Assembly: GCA_022495005.1 (NCBI GenBank)
Contig: JAGYXB010001062.1
Location: forward strand, 372,001-436,000
Length of the DNA: 64,000 nucleotides
Source: Rhyacophila brunnea
Taxonomy: Eukaryota > Arthropoda > Insecta > Trichoptera > Rhyacophilidae
Direction: 5' to 3'
Shown here: piece after piece, positions 1 through 12,345 of the stretch
Position numbering within the stretch: position 1 is the stretch's first letter
Layout of the letters: the number at the start of each line of letters is the position of its first letter
Made by a program: the position numbers and the translations under genes
Notes under the pieces: generated by a model
What the model was told of the DNA's origin: nothing
Database searches by the model: none
The model's input: the letters and a program-made list of their open reading frames with translations, nothing else

Positions 1-130
1 TTTAAATATTACAAAACGAATCTAATACATTATATTGTTTAACTCTATAGAATAGTGTACTAGTTGACAGATAGGTACATACTATTTTCAAGCTAGTCTA
101 TCAACATCGACTAATAAAATTAATTAATCT

Positions 131-207
131 GTAGAATTTAATGTAGATATTATCCTTTTATAAAATGAGAATAGAATTTTAACAAATGTATGCTAACTCA
201 ATTAATG
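131..207 (+). repeat. Repeat A, end fragment
   Basis: A short diverged piece of the repeat found at 14948-15357 and, inverted, at 56099-56540. It shares the word CTGTAGAATTTAAT near its start and GCTAACTCAATTAAT at its end. Only the terminal part is present. It has no coding content. Confidence 0.45.
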
Positions 208-1480
208 ATATATTAAAATGGTATGTAATCGTTTGTAATCAATATGTACTTATATCACTATAATTTTTGACGTTTTTAACATTTTTATGGAAATCGCTAC
301 TCTGCAATATTATGCGTAGTGGGTTGCACTTTTATTAACATATTAATGCATACAAATGACGTAAAGCGATAGCAAAAATGCAGTCACTCAGTATGATCAT
401 TCATCATCCAACATAAAAAATATGTATCATATGCGAATATTTTAAAAGTAAAAGAATATTGTCGCTTATTTTCTTTTGAAATGTTACTATTTTGTTCCTT
501 TTGTTAGAAATGTTGTAAAGATGCTAATATTTTGAAAAAGTAGGATACCTGGAATTGTTTTTTCCTTTTTCTTGTTTTTTGTTTTGATTTAGAAATAATT
601 AAAGCAACTCCAGAAGATGTATCAAATATCAGTAAAATTTAAATGCATTTAATATAACGTTTGTATGGTCTGAGAATTGTCAAACATTGTGCTGTTGAAT
701 CGTCTAGTGAGTAGGTAATGTATTAAAACATATGAAAATAGTCGATATTTTGACACATGGTAACACCAATAACACGATATGAATAATGCTATGTAATATG
801 ATATGTAGTACAGGGAATATTGGAAAGTTAATGTAATGTAGTACTTATAGTTTTTTTTTTTTTTGAAAAATAACTTAAGCCATTTTGTATCTATAACATT
901 TTCAATATTGCAATAAATTATCTAATAAAAAAATCAAATATAAAATAATATCTTTAATCTCTGTGGTATTATTTCAAAAACAAGAAAGAATTAATTGTCA
1001 ATTATAATCATTTTAATATACTGTAGCAATGCTTATGTACATGATTACTTTAAATCAGTCACTGAAGTGCAATTTTGTTATATTTAAAGCTATGAATGTG
1101 AAAGTAGCTACTTAAAATGGGTGTAAATCACCGGGTGTTTATCCCACATTTATAGAATATTACGAATTACCACCAAGTAAACGCTGAATGACGAAACCAG
1201 TCTTCGAATTGAATAAATTTTGGAAGATTTTATCAAAATAATTATAAAACTTCTAACAAACCAAATTAATTAGTATTCGTTATTTATTTAATAACAATGA
1301 CATAACATGTCATTGTTTAATAAAGAGTAAAACCAAAATATTGTAAAAATAAAACTATCACAAGCGAGTTAGAAAAGGTGTAATTATAATGACTTACAGT
1401 GAACGTCTACTATATAGTTGTATAAGGCGTGGATCGCTGAAAAGTAAATTGATTTTCACACGTTTCCAATATAAAACCTT
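208..1480. other. AT-rich non-coding stretch
   Basis: No reading frame or repeat recognised. It contains a T-run near 850-865 and is otherwise unstructured AT-rich DNA. Confidence 0.5.
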
Positions 1481-1760
1481 AACAGAAAATGAAAAATTCG
1501 GGTAAAAGAGGTCTTCTCTTGTATGCATAGCGTTCACTTGGCCCCTCCCTAGTCTTTTGCAAAGCTGTAAAATGTCTATGGTCCTATCCTAGAAGATTCG
1601 AGAGAGATTTGAATCTGCGATGGCGATGAATAAAGCAATAAACGCCCGCCAGAGCGAGTGACGAGCAGATAGATGGGAGACAGCGCTCTTCCGCCTTATA
1701 GGGGGGAGGGGAACTAGAATGAATTTTGAATTAGGAACGGATATTGCTCGAAAGCATCGA
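1481..1760. promoter_or_regulatory. Candidate conserved non-coding island
   Basis: This island is more GC-balanced than its surroundings and has no open frame. It holds words that resemble homeodomain (Abd-B/Cad-type) sites, such as GCAATAAACGC near 1637, and a purine-rich end near 1700. The regulatory role is inferred only from composition. It could equally be an old, unrecognised repeat. Confidence 0.18.
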
Positions 1761-2489
1761 GGTTCGGTTAGTCAAATTTTTCGAACATTATTATTTGCAA
1801 ACAGTGAATATAACCCTTTTATAACGAATTGGTTTTTTACCTACCTATAAACTATCTGAGGATTGCGTAAATAAAATTAATGAAACGAGCTGAAATCGCC
1901 CCGTCAGCAAATTAACAAATTAAGATATTGGCAAAAAATATGCAAAGAAATAAAATTACTTAGGTATAGATAGATATATAAAAATACCAGTAATATGTTC
2001 AGGATTAAGAGTTTTTCTTCTTATTAAATAGATACTGATAAGTATTTTTTTACAGTCAAATTATTATGTACGTCAATTTTTTGTAATCAGGGTTCCTCCA
2101 ATAAGTGTTTCCACTTGTATCTTGCATACAGCTCTAGTCTATATTATTATATATTTTCAACCTTACCCTTCTCATTTGCCATGCTTCATTACTACTACCT
2201 ACTTGCGACATAAGAATCGTGTTTTGTGAAATCTTGTATAATATTAAAAAAAAAAAAAAATGATTAGCAAATGCAAGCATGTTACAACTAAATTTTGAAG
2301 TCATCGTTTTGGAATCGAATTTAGTATTGTTATTATCCTGATTTAAAATTATAACATATTGTTAACGGTATTTGAAATAATACCTCAAATATTTAGATTT
2401 TGCAATTGTATTTAAGTTATTCCATAATTATGTTTGTTGAACTGCAGACTAGTTACGTAGTTTCTAAATGCGGTTAGACATGTACAAAT
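1761..2489. other. AT-rich non-coding stretch
   Basis: Nothing recognised apart from an A-run near 2247-2260. Confidence 0.5.
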
Positions 2490-2720
2490 GATACAGGAAA
2501 TGGAGAGTTAATGCTGGAAAATGCGTCGAACTTGATGGCGAGTAAATGCGATTCTATCGGTGCCCGTTCAGGTTAACCTGTCTTGACATGAAAGCCCTAT
2601 TATTCGCAGCCCTTTTTTTATCTTGACGACCGTAAAAGAAAATGGCCGGAAACGTTTTCTTCTTTCGATTGTCCGCGCTCTCTTTTGAAGGGTACATTAA
2701 CTAACGTAACAAGCTTGTTT
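2490..2720. promoter_or_regulatory. Candidate conserved non-coding island
   Basis: Sequence of mixed composition inside AT-rich DNA, without an open frame and without a repeat partner that I could find in the window. It includes GGTTAACCTGTC near 2572 and CCGGAAACG near 2647. A regulatory role is a guess from composition. Confidence 0.18.
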
Positions 2721-4274
2721 TCAATGCAAAAATAAAACGCATTTCAGAATATTGTTAAGTTCATTATCACCGCATTTACTAACCCGCATAGTATTACATC
2801 TATCCGCTAAAAGTGATTAATACTGAAAATAAATGACATTGTTAGCAGTTGACAATTTGACGTTTACATCGTATAAAACAGTATTAACATTGGTTTTTAA
2901 TAGCTCTCTACTGTACGATATTATTTATAAATGTATTTACTGTTTGATTTAATTATAATTTCTGTATCCGCCTATTATTGGGAGCTTAACTTATTTATTT
3001 ACATATTTTATAGCATATACTCATCATGTTACATTATTCTGTGATTGATACTGTATGTTTTGCTGTCAAAACAAAACAATAGAGAGATAATATTTATCAG
3101 CATTTCCTCAATTATATTAAGATTAGTAGATTCTATTTTGATTTGTTAATTGCGACAATATCTCTTGCAATATATGTACTTCATTTGTATAAATTGGTAG
3201 GACAATGCACGAATTCTCACTCAACTCACCGAGTCCGTCATGCGACGCACTACTATTGTCACGAGTCTTTCGTTTGACGTAGTAAGCCATCATTCCACTC
3301 AAATCAAGTCTCTCAATTCATCAACACAAACAGATCTCGATCACCTCTACCTCCGTATACATCGCTTCCTATATCAACTCACCTGCCTCCACATAATCTA
3401 CTTCCAAAGTATTTATAAATATGAGTATTATCAAATTTTTATCATATAATTATGAATACTATGGCTACTCAAAGGTGCACTATCCTTGTCGGTTACCTCT
3501 ATGTAAGAGGCACTCTTCGCCACTGGGATTTGCTGAAGTGTTTTTTCGTTTGCAAGCATAACCAATAGGACGGGAAGCAAACCAACTTACTGTATGCTAT
3601 AACTATGTTATCTTATCACTGCACTAAAGTTTCAAATTGAAAGGATCAATACCCCGAGGGTTTGCCTCTCTCAAATCTCAGGTCGGCATGTCGATAATAA
3701 TTAAGGTATGATTGTTTAGGAACGCAGTTGGAATAGTAAATTTAATATAGCAACGTATGAAATGGAAATTTTTATCGTAGTTAGTCAATACAAGTTGATA
3801 TTAGATTATGTAATTTGTGACGAGGTATTGTAAACTAATCATAGAATTTTTTTCAGCCATGAAAATTACTTAACTTATATAATATGTACTGGCCAGACAA
3901 TATGCTGCTTTGACTTATAAATTATTGGTGGTAGTTGGTGAATGAATAGTATATTTTTTTGTCTTTTTTATCTATTAAAACTGAGGAGGGTATGGGGTGC
4001 TATAATATCTGTCCACACTAACAGAAGAAACTAATGCTCACTACACACACCTAGGGAGAATTGAACCAACTATACCCTACCCTAGAGTCTATTATTGAAT
4101 ATTAAAAAAATAGTATAATTATTACTCACATGAGTCAAATGGTGATGTATGAACATATTATAGTGCATGTCTAATGAATAAATAATGCCAAAATATTTTA
4201 TGGTTCAGTTAATATAAAGAAAACGAAATATTATCAATAATTATGAATGAATCTTCTGATGAACACTTACTAAT
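2721..4274. other. AT-rich non-coding stretch
   Basis: No gene or repeat recognised. A short open frame at 3240-3449 has no resemblance to any protein family I know and has the local base composition, so it is not called. Confidence 0.45.
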
Positions 4275-4540
4275 ATTGAACATATATAATTTTGAAAAAC
4301 ACTTTCTGAGAGAGTATATTATAACCAATAGAAAAAATCTTTTTTGAAAAAAAGTAAGTCACCCCGACGGGGAATCGAACCTTGTATCTCCCGAGTTTAC
4401 GCCTCATCCGTCGCATTTATCCATTATGCTACAGCGTGACATACTAATAGCGACAAATTTTAACTATTGGTCAAAATTATATATGTTCAATAATCAGAAT
4501 GATATATTCTTAAATCTTGTGAATTATTCGTTGAATAAAA
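4275..4540 (-). repeat. tRNA-like unit between inverted arms (SINE/MITE composite)
   Basis: A tRNA-derived head reads on the minus strand, with a B box (GGTTCGATTCC) at 4371-4381 and an A-box-like TAGCATAATGG at 4421-4431. It lies between inverted arms: ATTGAACATATATAATTTTG at 4275-4294 recurs as a perfect reverse complement ending at 4491. The word ACCAATAG also recurs inverted further inside. The right flank to 4540 (ending GTTGAATAAAA) recurs near 25236-25284, so the element may extend that far. Related copies lie at 24824-25012 and 31851-32040, with a fragment at 19740-19835. Ordinary SINEs have no inverted arms. Confidence 0.6.
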
Positions 4541-4687
4541 GAAATAGTTACTTACTAATATTGTTCATAACCTTGTATACAATCAATAACATGGCACAAA
4601 AATGAAGTAGAGATGCTGTCTGCATATTATGTGATGATTAGTAACAGTACAAAAAGGTGACTTTATTGAAGCATAATATGTATAACC

Positions 4688-4937
4688 GTTCGCAATTGGA
4701 CGTATTTCTGCAAACAAGATCCAACCCACATGTGTAACATGTTGAGAAAATTCAATATTTGAGTTACGATTGATTTAAAATGATGTGTGATTTTATTGAA
4801 GTATCCCATCAGATGTTTAAATTAAATAATCACAAATCATATTTTTTAAATCAATCATCCCTCAAATATTGAATTTTCTCAACATGTTACAAGCGTGGGT
4901 TGGATCTTGTTTGCAGAAATACGTCCAATTTTGTACG
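4688..4937. repeat. Foldback MITE (about 250 bp palindrome)
   Basis: Two arms of about 100 bp are near-perfect reverse complements. AATTGGACGTATTTCTGC starts the left arm near 4694 and returns inverted near 4910-4929, and both arms continue through GATCCAACCCAC to CTCAAATATTGAATTTTC around an AT-rich loop near 4800. It is non-coding, so an apparent frame over the right arm (4895-5086) is an artefact of the repeat. No clear TSD was found. Confidence 0.7.
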
Positions 4938-6919
4938 CGATTAATGTAGGAAAAGGTTCAACTATCCCCCTCCCCGGATTGACTGCACATAACGTATATT
5001 TATCTTTTACAGTTTTTTTATCACATTTTCTGATTACGATTATTTTTAGAGATACGTTAGAACAAAAAAAAATCTTTTCTATGTAAACGACAAATAAAAA
5101 ATATTTAGTTAATTATCTATAATATAAAACATGTTATCAAAATCTTGGAAAAGTAAATAATTTACTTTACTTGTGCTTATGAAATCGAATGAAATTCATC
5201 AAAATAATGTATGTAGTATAATTATTATTATATTATATGTCTAGTGGTTTAGTTGCATGGTTTGAGTAAAATATTACTCCCGTAGAATTTCGTAGATACA
5301 GTTAAAAGCTCATTCACGCGGTATAATTGATAAAGCGATAATAATTCTTATGATCAAAATAATGGTAAAGAGAATGATGCATTTTACTGCGTTTTATTTC
5401 AATTTAAAATCACTCGCGCAGAATCTTGTGGCCATTTACGAAGAGGACCGCCGCTTTGAATATCAAAATTTTATCTCATTAAAGACATTATTTCCGAACC
5501 AATTACTTCGGAAAGAAATATTATATTAAGTTTCGTGGTTTATGAAAATTGTAATAAAATAATATAGAACGTTTTTGGTACTAGCTATTTAAACGTCAGT
5601 AGCCGCCTTTATCTAGAAACTATGCATTAAATCTCCTTATATATTATTACAACGTTTTTCTTAGCTCGTATTCTTATTCGTCTGGTGGTTTTTTGTCTGG
5701 TATAAATCTTTCAATCGATTTTTAACTAACTTCCCAACTAGCTAGACATTTGAAACTTTTAGAATATATCAGAACACGATGCCAATGAATTTTAGCAATT
5801 TTAAGTAGAATTGAATTCATTTTCATTTAATTCTGTTTTGTATGAAAAGTTATTTCGGAAGAAATCCATAATCCAATCCACTATTATTGGTTGCTAGGGG
5901 TCTGGGGTCCTAGCAACTAAATTATTAATATATACGTGCTTTACTATGGAAATTAATATGAATGTCAAAATGACATTTCAGTATTATTTCTATCAAGTAC
6001 AATTTTTTTGATCCTTTAAGCTAGTCAAGTCAAGTTTATATGATTCAACAGAAAATTTAAAAACGTTCTTTTTATATTTTTTATTATTCTGTCTAATCTG
6101 CTATATACGGGACATTTGTTTACATGTCATTTAAACTCTACTGCCATACGAGTAAATGAATAATATTTATATGTTATGATTACTTTCTTTATATATATTA
6201 TACATAATTCTAACGTTATGTTATTTACGGCTTTAATTCATCGCATGCCTTGAACACATCTCGTTTGCGATTGTTGGCAGAAATAGAATTTTCCATTAAA
6301 CAAAAAAATCGTTCGCCCCCAATCGCTAAATAATTGTTGACTAGGAAATCTTGATACGATCAAAGCAAATAAAGGCATTTTTTATGTGAAAATTATACGT
6401 CCGACTTTTTTTTTGGTCCGGTAAAAGTCAAACGGAAAAACAGGCAAAAAATATTGAATTTATCACGAATGCTGTAATTACTATGTAGCTATGAGTGAAT
6501 TTAAATCTAAAATGTTTCATTTAGAGGCACATTTTTTACTATTTGTAAAGTTCTGATATTTATGTCGTAATTAGAAGGTAGCTTCACTTAGTCAACTGTA
6601 TTATAGAACAGCGACGCACTGAATTTTACCGCTTAAAAACAGTTCATGACAATCTTCTGTCACTAACAAAAAAATATTTTATATTATTATAAAATATAAA
6701 AAAAATTATGTTTAGCTATCTTCTTCATAACTATCTTATAAATCGGGAGCATCAGTTGTATGTTCACCCAAGATGTAAAGCTAACTGGCCATTTGTAATG
6801 GCGATTGGGAGGGTAAAAACCGAGCTCAGCTAAATCGATTCGGAAATTGATATATTTCACATGTATGTGACTGGGTTTATGTAGATGTGTTTTATAAATT
6901 CGTATTTTTGTATCATCAT
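4938..6919. other. AT-rich non-coding stretch
   Basis: No gene recognised. It contains a small hairpin at 5890-5917 with 9-bp arms (GTTGCTAGG and its complement) around a GGTCTGGGGT loop. The rest is AT-rich with no repeat partner noticed. Confidence 0.45.
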
Positions 6920-7130
6920 CACCATCAATTGGGGTCAATCCACTACTGAATGAAGGCCTCTCCGAACTCCCTCCACTTTTCTCGGTCCCTAGTTCTTTGC
7001 TGCCACGTGCATCCATCGAACTTTATGAGTTCGTTTATCCAGCGGGTTTTAGGGCCTCCCTGTGGACGTTGGCACTTGAGTACCACTATATGATGGCGTT
7101 TGCCCAGTGGTTGTCTACTCGTCCAGCGAC
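6920..7130 (-). pseudogene. LINE ORF2 C-terminus, 3' fragment
   Basis: Translated on the minus strand this is the last part of a non-LTR retrotransposon ORF2, with the family-typical order RPQGGPKTRW, then a short linker, then REKWREFGEAF, ending with WIDP after a stop near 6943. The upstream part (GYVAGRVDNHWANAII) lies in another frame and contains a stop, so the copy has at least one frameshift and two stops. It is a 5'-truncated, dead fragment. The same family ends at 30130 and, very decayed, at 51730, all on the minus strand. The exact LINE clade is not certain. Confidence 0.7.
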
Positions 7131-7361
7131 ATATCCTATTTTTGAATACATTTTTATAATCATGCTGATTTTGTTTGACGTATACGTCGTTCATGATTCT
7201 AAAACAATCAAAATGTTTATAAATATTAATAAAAATATGACGCTGGATGAGACACGAACCTGAATCCATTAGTTTCACGTTAATGTGATTTACAAATTAA
7301 GTCCGTCCTACTTCATTATGATGAAATTAGCTAATATTCACACGTTTAATGCGCATAAAAA

Positions 7362-7450
7362 GGTGCAACTGGCTTAATTGGTAAAGTATATTGACGGAAG
7401 TCTAATGGATACCGGTTCGAGTCCCGACTCCCGACCGGTGTTGTATTTTT
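7362..7450 (+). repeat. tRNA-derived SINE head
   Basis: The A-box-like TGGCTTAATTGG near 7370 and the B box GGTTCGAGTCC near 7413 have tRNA-like spacing and are followed by a T-run at about 7444-7453. This is a pol III-type promoter of a tRNA-derived SINE or decayed tRNA. The body does not match the other SINE families in this window, and no cloverleaf with a good acceptor stem was found. Confidence 0.5.
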
Positions 7451-8240
7451 TTTTCAAACATTTTTTCTAGTAGCTATGTTTCTGAGGTGTTTTCAAATAA
7501 TGTATTTTACATCATTCTGCTTAGTATCCGTATCGGTCGAAGAACAGAACTAATTATGGCAGCACATACCGCAATATACTTAAAGAATAATTAAATAACT
7601 AAATGGTGTTGGTAAAAGAAACCGTCGGATCGATGAGATAATCTGGATTGAGAAGTACATGGCAAACGCTAGACAGAGAAAACATCCCTTTACCCAGCAG
7701 TGAATTGAGAGTCGGCTGAGATAATTTAATTTAAATTTCATAGACTTATTTGTCTCGCACAATCAATGACGATATTATAAGAAAATTCTAGAGATGTAGG
7801 TATAAAGGTTTTAAATTAAAATTTTATAATTGATTATAATTGCACGTTCGTTCACTATAATATAATTAATTGGTTAGCCGGTCGTATACCCCAATTTAAT
7901 GATGATGTTATAACTATGGTTATGTAGTGTAGTTACGTTACCGTAAACATCATGATTAACTCTTGGGTCAGGTGTAATACAATGGTGATTGCATCATACG
8001 TCAAAACGGTTGGTGTTTCAATAGCCCTTACTGGATGCTAGTAGCAGTATTATGCTTAGATATTTTCACAGATATTATGCGCAAAATATCCCTGATTACG
8101 AAAGCCATCATAACTATGTATTTTTAGCATATATATTATTTATTATATAATGTAATAATATCTTAAATATATTATATTTTATTTCAAATGTAGAATTATA
8201 TTATGTTGATGTATTTTGTTATATAAAATATACAATATTA
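7451..8240. other. AT-rich non-coding stretch
   Basis: No gene or repeat recognised. Confidence 0.45.
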
Positions 8241-8242
8241 TC

Positions 8243-8355
8243 ATCATATTATGGGCCTCCGTAGAGTAGAGGTTTGTAGCAACAGATTTGTTTTTTTTTT
8301 ATTACGATAAATATATGTTTAACATTTGTTCAACCTATTAGAACACTCTATTACA
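8243..8355 (-). repeat. SINE family B, degenerate 3' part
   Basis: Shows the order of words typical of the SINE B body on the minus strand (GGCCTCCGTAGAG, AACAGATTTG, CAACCTATTAG). The head is missing. Confidence 0.4.
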
Positions 8356-8661
8356 AAAAGGCACTGGGACAACTGCGGGCCGCATTGTCGAATGAATTAT
8401 TGTACACTAATAAAATAAATAAACGTTCGTTACGATTTGATACAGAAAGTAGACTGGGAAGTTTAATAGGTTTCTTTCTACTACTTGGTAGTTTTAATTG
8501 ATTTTACTCTTAACATTATGTTTTTAATTGTGGATTGAGAATTATTATACCTGATGCTGCATTAAAATGTAAAAGAACATTCTTCTCGTTAGAACATAAA
8601 CACATGTACAATTAAATCATTATTTACGTGTGTATATTTAATTTTTAACCAAGTATTAAAT

Positions 8662-8820
8662 AATATAATAATGATCCGATCCTAATAAGATCATATGGAG
8701 GTCCACAGTGTAAAGGTTTCTATTAACAGATTTTGTTTTTAGAGAAATAGATCCTCCTTGCTAGCCACTTGCTCAATTAGGTCCATACTTTGACTAATAC
8801 ATATATTCAAATTTTGTAAA
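8662..8820 (-). repeat. SINE family B, 3' part
   Basis: The minus-strand tail and body of SINE B: GATCCGATCCTAATAAGATC, then GGAGGTCCACAGTG, AACAGATTTTGTTTTTAGAG, CCACTTGCTCAATTAGGTCC. The tRNA head is truncated. It aligns with the body of the full copy at 22859-23075. Confidence 0.6.
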
Positions 8821-10094
8821 AATCACCAGTTCTTCAATATTATTATCAATACATATTTTTAAATGTCAACATAATAAATGTAGTGTGGTAGTTTTTTTGC
8901 TATAAAATATTTTTTAAAGAGATTTTAATCGCTACATTTACTGAGAAGTACTCCTGTTTTTTTATGTATTACCGAATACCGGTATTGATATTTTCATTCG
9001 GTATTGCAATCCCTATGTGCTTGATCCTCTAGCCCTAGAATGTCAGACGAATTAACAATTATTCCTAGTAGAATGAGGTGGGAGAATATCAGAATCCTCT
9101 GGAGAGATTAGTCATGACCTGCAGTGTAAACTGTAAAAAATAAAAATAAGCATAATGTCCATAGCGTATGCGGATGAGTACAAAACTTTTGCAGGGTAGT
9201 TGCTTGTGGGAGGTTTTATCACTAGGTAAAAGTTTCTTAATTCTGATGCTTGAATTTATGGTACAAGACTTGGAGAAATATCGCTAATTGAGATGCCTCA
9301 ATCACATATTATCGTATTCGTAAGCAACGGTTTCATAAACACTGCTGTAAATGTATATCTACTCTATATTAGAGTGGAGGGTGGTTTTAAAAAAACAGAA
9401 AAATCAATCCAATCTAAAACAAAACGAAAATAAATAAACAAAATAAAAAAGCACCTACAACAAACCTTTTCGGATTTTATTTTTAAAAAACACCTTATGT
9501 TATCAACAAATTCTGGGTAAAATGTGACGGACTGTCATATAAACAGAATATAGAGAAGCTCTTCAATAACTTAGAAAAGCATTCGGAAATCTCCAATACA
9601 CCCTTTTCTACTTGACTTTTTCCGTATAACTCAATTCAAGGTATACACTATACTCGTAGTAGGTGGGTATTGTATTGAATAATGGAAATGTCCCGGTGAT
9701 GTAAATTTATCCTGGTGACGTCACTATGCTACGCCGTTATGACGTCACAACAGCGTAGAGGGTCTACGCCGAGATATCAGAATGATGAAAATAAATTGGA
9801 TTATTTTTTTGACACCGTGTAGGCGTGGCCGAATTATTATTTATTTTTTATCGAGTAGGTATGATAAGCCAAAAATGAGTAATTGACAATTTGCAACGTA
9901 ACAGGAAAGAAATTTGAAATAAGAATTTTATATTTCGTCAGATATTTTTGCTAATTACCTACTCTGATAAAAAATATACATAACTTTATTACGGAATACG
10001 TCTTTCGCTATTTTTTTCTTAGAAAACTCAATATTATTACAGTTAATGACATTTATTTATTTAAAAAGTAGTGCTATGGCATACAACTTATTAC
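8821..10094. other. AT-rich stretch with a CRE doublet
   Basis: Mostly featureless. At 9716-9723 and 9740-9747 there are two perfect TGACGTCA palindromes 24 bp apart, interleaved with CTACGCC (9729-9735 and 9764-9770) and GCGTAG (9753-9758). The doublet could be a bZIP-binding cluster or part of an old repeat. Confidence 0.35.
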
Positions 10095-10312
10095 ATAGTA
10101 AAATACAGACTTCGATTCTAAGAAGATCATAGTGTTAATAGATTTTTGTTCATACGAGAAATGGATGATAGCCACTTGCTCAACCTATTAGGTTCATACT
10201 CTGGATCCAAACACACGTTATGACATATGTATTAAACAACATATGAATTTTTCAGTACCGGGAATCAAACACGACATTATAAGCCGACACTTTTACCGTT
10301 CGGCCAGAAAAG
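10095..10312 (-). repeat. SINE family B, nearly full length
   Basis: The tRNA-like head on the minus strand lies near 10250-10312 (GGCCGAACGGTAAAAGTG, then TTATAATGTCG and a B-box-like TTTGATTCCCGG), followed by the family body. The body words are TAGCCACTTGCTCAACCTATTAGG, in pieces, and the tail GATCTTCTTAGAATCG. It is clearly the same family as 22859-23075. Confidence 0.65.
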
Positions 10313-11149
10313 CAAATATAAAATAAATAAAAAAAATACTTAATTAAGTACGACAAAACCAAATATTACGCAATATAATAAATATAACATAAAAAGCGTG
10401 TCCGGAAAATTGTACGTATGCAGTTGACCGTATCACAGTTAATCATGAGATGTTGTATCGAAAATCAATGACCGTATAACATTAGGATAAAATTCACGTC
10501 TAAATAAAACACTGTGAGTAATAAAAACCAGTGGAATACAAGGGATATACAGAAGAAATAGTAAGTAAGTAAATTAAAAGTACCTATTTTAATAGTATAA
10601 TTAAGTTGTACCTGGTAAAATATCTGATAAAAATGACATAGTTTTTATTAGATGTTTAATGGGTACCAATCAATAGCTAATTAATGTTCTTATAAAATTG
10701 ATGCAACGAACAACGCATCATTTTTTGGTCTCAATGCTTTACAGCTCTCTTTCTCCGGTACTACAGCTGACGGTGAACTATGATACGGTGAAATTTAATA
10801 CTGACAATTTACATGTGTTTAAATTGAATTTTTATGTAATAGGAAATTCAATTAATTTAATAAAAAATTAATAAGTGTAACACGTCCACAAAAAATAAAT
10901 AATTCAAGAAAAATAAATAAATATTTATAGTGCCATCAAATCGGTTAATTTTACGATACGCACCATTATGAAAGGCAAAACCCACATTGCAAAAAAATAC
11001 TCAAATGTAATAGCAGAAAATTCAATTAGATTTAAATAGTATTCATTTTCTATATAGTATATAGTTCTGTACACTAATTACATCACAAATATAATGGAAT
11101 TTATATAGGCTACATTGGAAATGTCACATCAATTTAAATCGAGACTCAG
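10313..11149. other. AT-rich non-coding stretch
   Basis: No gene or repeat recognised. Confidence 0.45.
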
Positions 11150-11400
11150 TATTAAAAAAACAGACTTTTTATGAAGGGGCGTGGTGCAATTTAATGTCCA
11201 TTAAACGGAGTTAAGATCTGGTCTGGAAGAATTTATGTCTTCACATTATGGGCAGGCATTAAAGTGAAGCGTGCCAACAGATAGAATTTTTACAAAGGCC
11301 GGAACAATCGCCGCGGAAGTTCAGCATTACAAAAATGTGGCGCACTTTTTAACTCGAAGACTTTAAGAGGGGTCAGTGCTTTTAAAAAGCATGGCGCATA
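11150..11400. promoter_or_regulatory. Candidate conserved non-coding island
   Basis: An island of higher GC without an open frame. It has homeodomain-like words (TTTTTATG, CCATTAAA) near 11166-11206 and the GC-rich run GCCGGAACAATCGCCGCGG near 11299. No repeat partner was seen. The regulatory function is inferred from composition only. Confidence 0.2.
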
Positions 11401-11849
11401 CGACTATATCTTGTCACATAATTTACGTAATTTTGACATAATTTAGATTGTATTCAAGAATTCAACAAATAAATATTAAGGTGGTACTTGTATGCGGTTA
11501 TAGATATCACCCACGATTTATCACGCATATTCTAAAGACCTACTTATACCAGCAGACTCGCAGACTCAACCAGATTCGTCGACCTTAAATAGCAATCATA
11601 CGGAACGATTCAGTTACCAACTCAATCATGTTGGCGCTTGATTTGATTGGTTCATAATATACACTCGGTTGCTACTGTTAACAATTATGAGTAAACCAAC
11701 ATATTAAATAATTTAGACAAGTATAGAAGTATAGAGTTTCTAATTGTATTAGTTTTGTTTTGTATTATTATTGTGTGTTAGAATAATGAATAACGTCAGG
11801 TAGCCTTCATTGTGTAAATATCAAATTTGTGATGTGTCAAACGCAAGAC

Positions 11850-12070
11850 AGGATACGATTGCGCAGCTACTCATGGAAGTTGAAGTTTAATTAACGCAAT
11901 CGTGCCAAAAAATGGGAATTGTTCCAATTCGCTCACGACTCTAGGAAGAATGGGTCAAAAGTGAGGATTTACGATCGGGGGCGATCGTGGCAGACGATTC
12001 GAGAATTGAGCTTAGTGCACGCCATCCAAGGTCTTAGAAAGTTGCTCCTGTGTTTGTTACGCCACGGTAT
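11850..12070. promoter_or_regulatory. Candidate conserved non-coding island
   Basis: Non-coding island with the palindromic word CGATCGGGGGCGATCG near 11972, a GGGAATTGTTCC near 11913 and a nuclear-receptor-like GGGTCAAAAG near 11950. No repeat partner was noticed. This is a suggestion only. Confidence 0.18.
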
Positions 12071-12149
12071 ACGCCTGTAAGGTTATAGGTTTAATAACAC
12101 CACTTTATTATACGATTAATAGGAATTAGCAAATGGCAATGCCACCTGT

Positions 12150-12345
12150 TAACATTATTTTCGATGTGCTCAATTTTCTTAACAGATTTTTGTTTTTTCG
12201 ATGTTAGTCTCTTACTCAATCTATTAGGTCCGTACTCTAGGTTGAAATACACATTGAACAATGACATGTTATTTTCTGCCAGACTCGGAATTCTAATCTG
12301 GGACCTACAACGTTATAAGCCTGACACGTAACCGCTAAAATGATA
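12150..12345 (-). repeat. SINE family B
   Basis: Body words of SINE B on the minus strand (AACAGATTTTTGTTTTTTCG, TCAATCTATTAGGTCC) run into the head region with TTATAAGCCTGACACG near 12315. The head is diverged and the copy appears old. Confidence 0.55.

Noticed and set aside
3240..3449. 69-codon plus-strand frame
   Set aside because: No family features, composition equals the local AT-rich background, no splice or promoter context.
4895..5086. 63-codon plus-strand frame that begins well (GWILFAEIRP)
   Set aside because: Its first half is the right arm of the foldback MITE at 4688-4937, so the apparent coding quality comes from a repeat.
6997..7263. 88-codon plus-strand frame
   Set aside because: It is the opposite strand of the LINE C-terminal fragment, whose minus-strand reading matches a known protein family.
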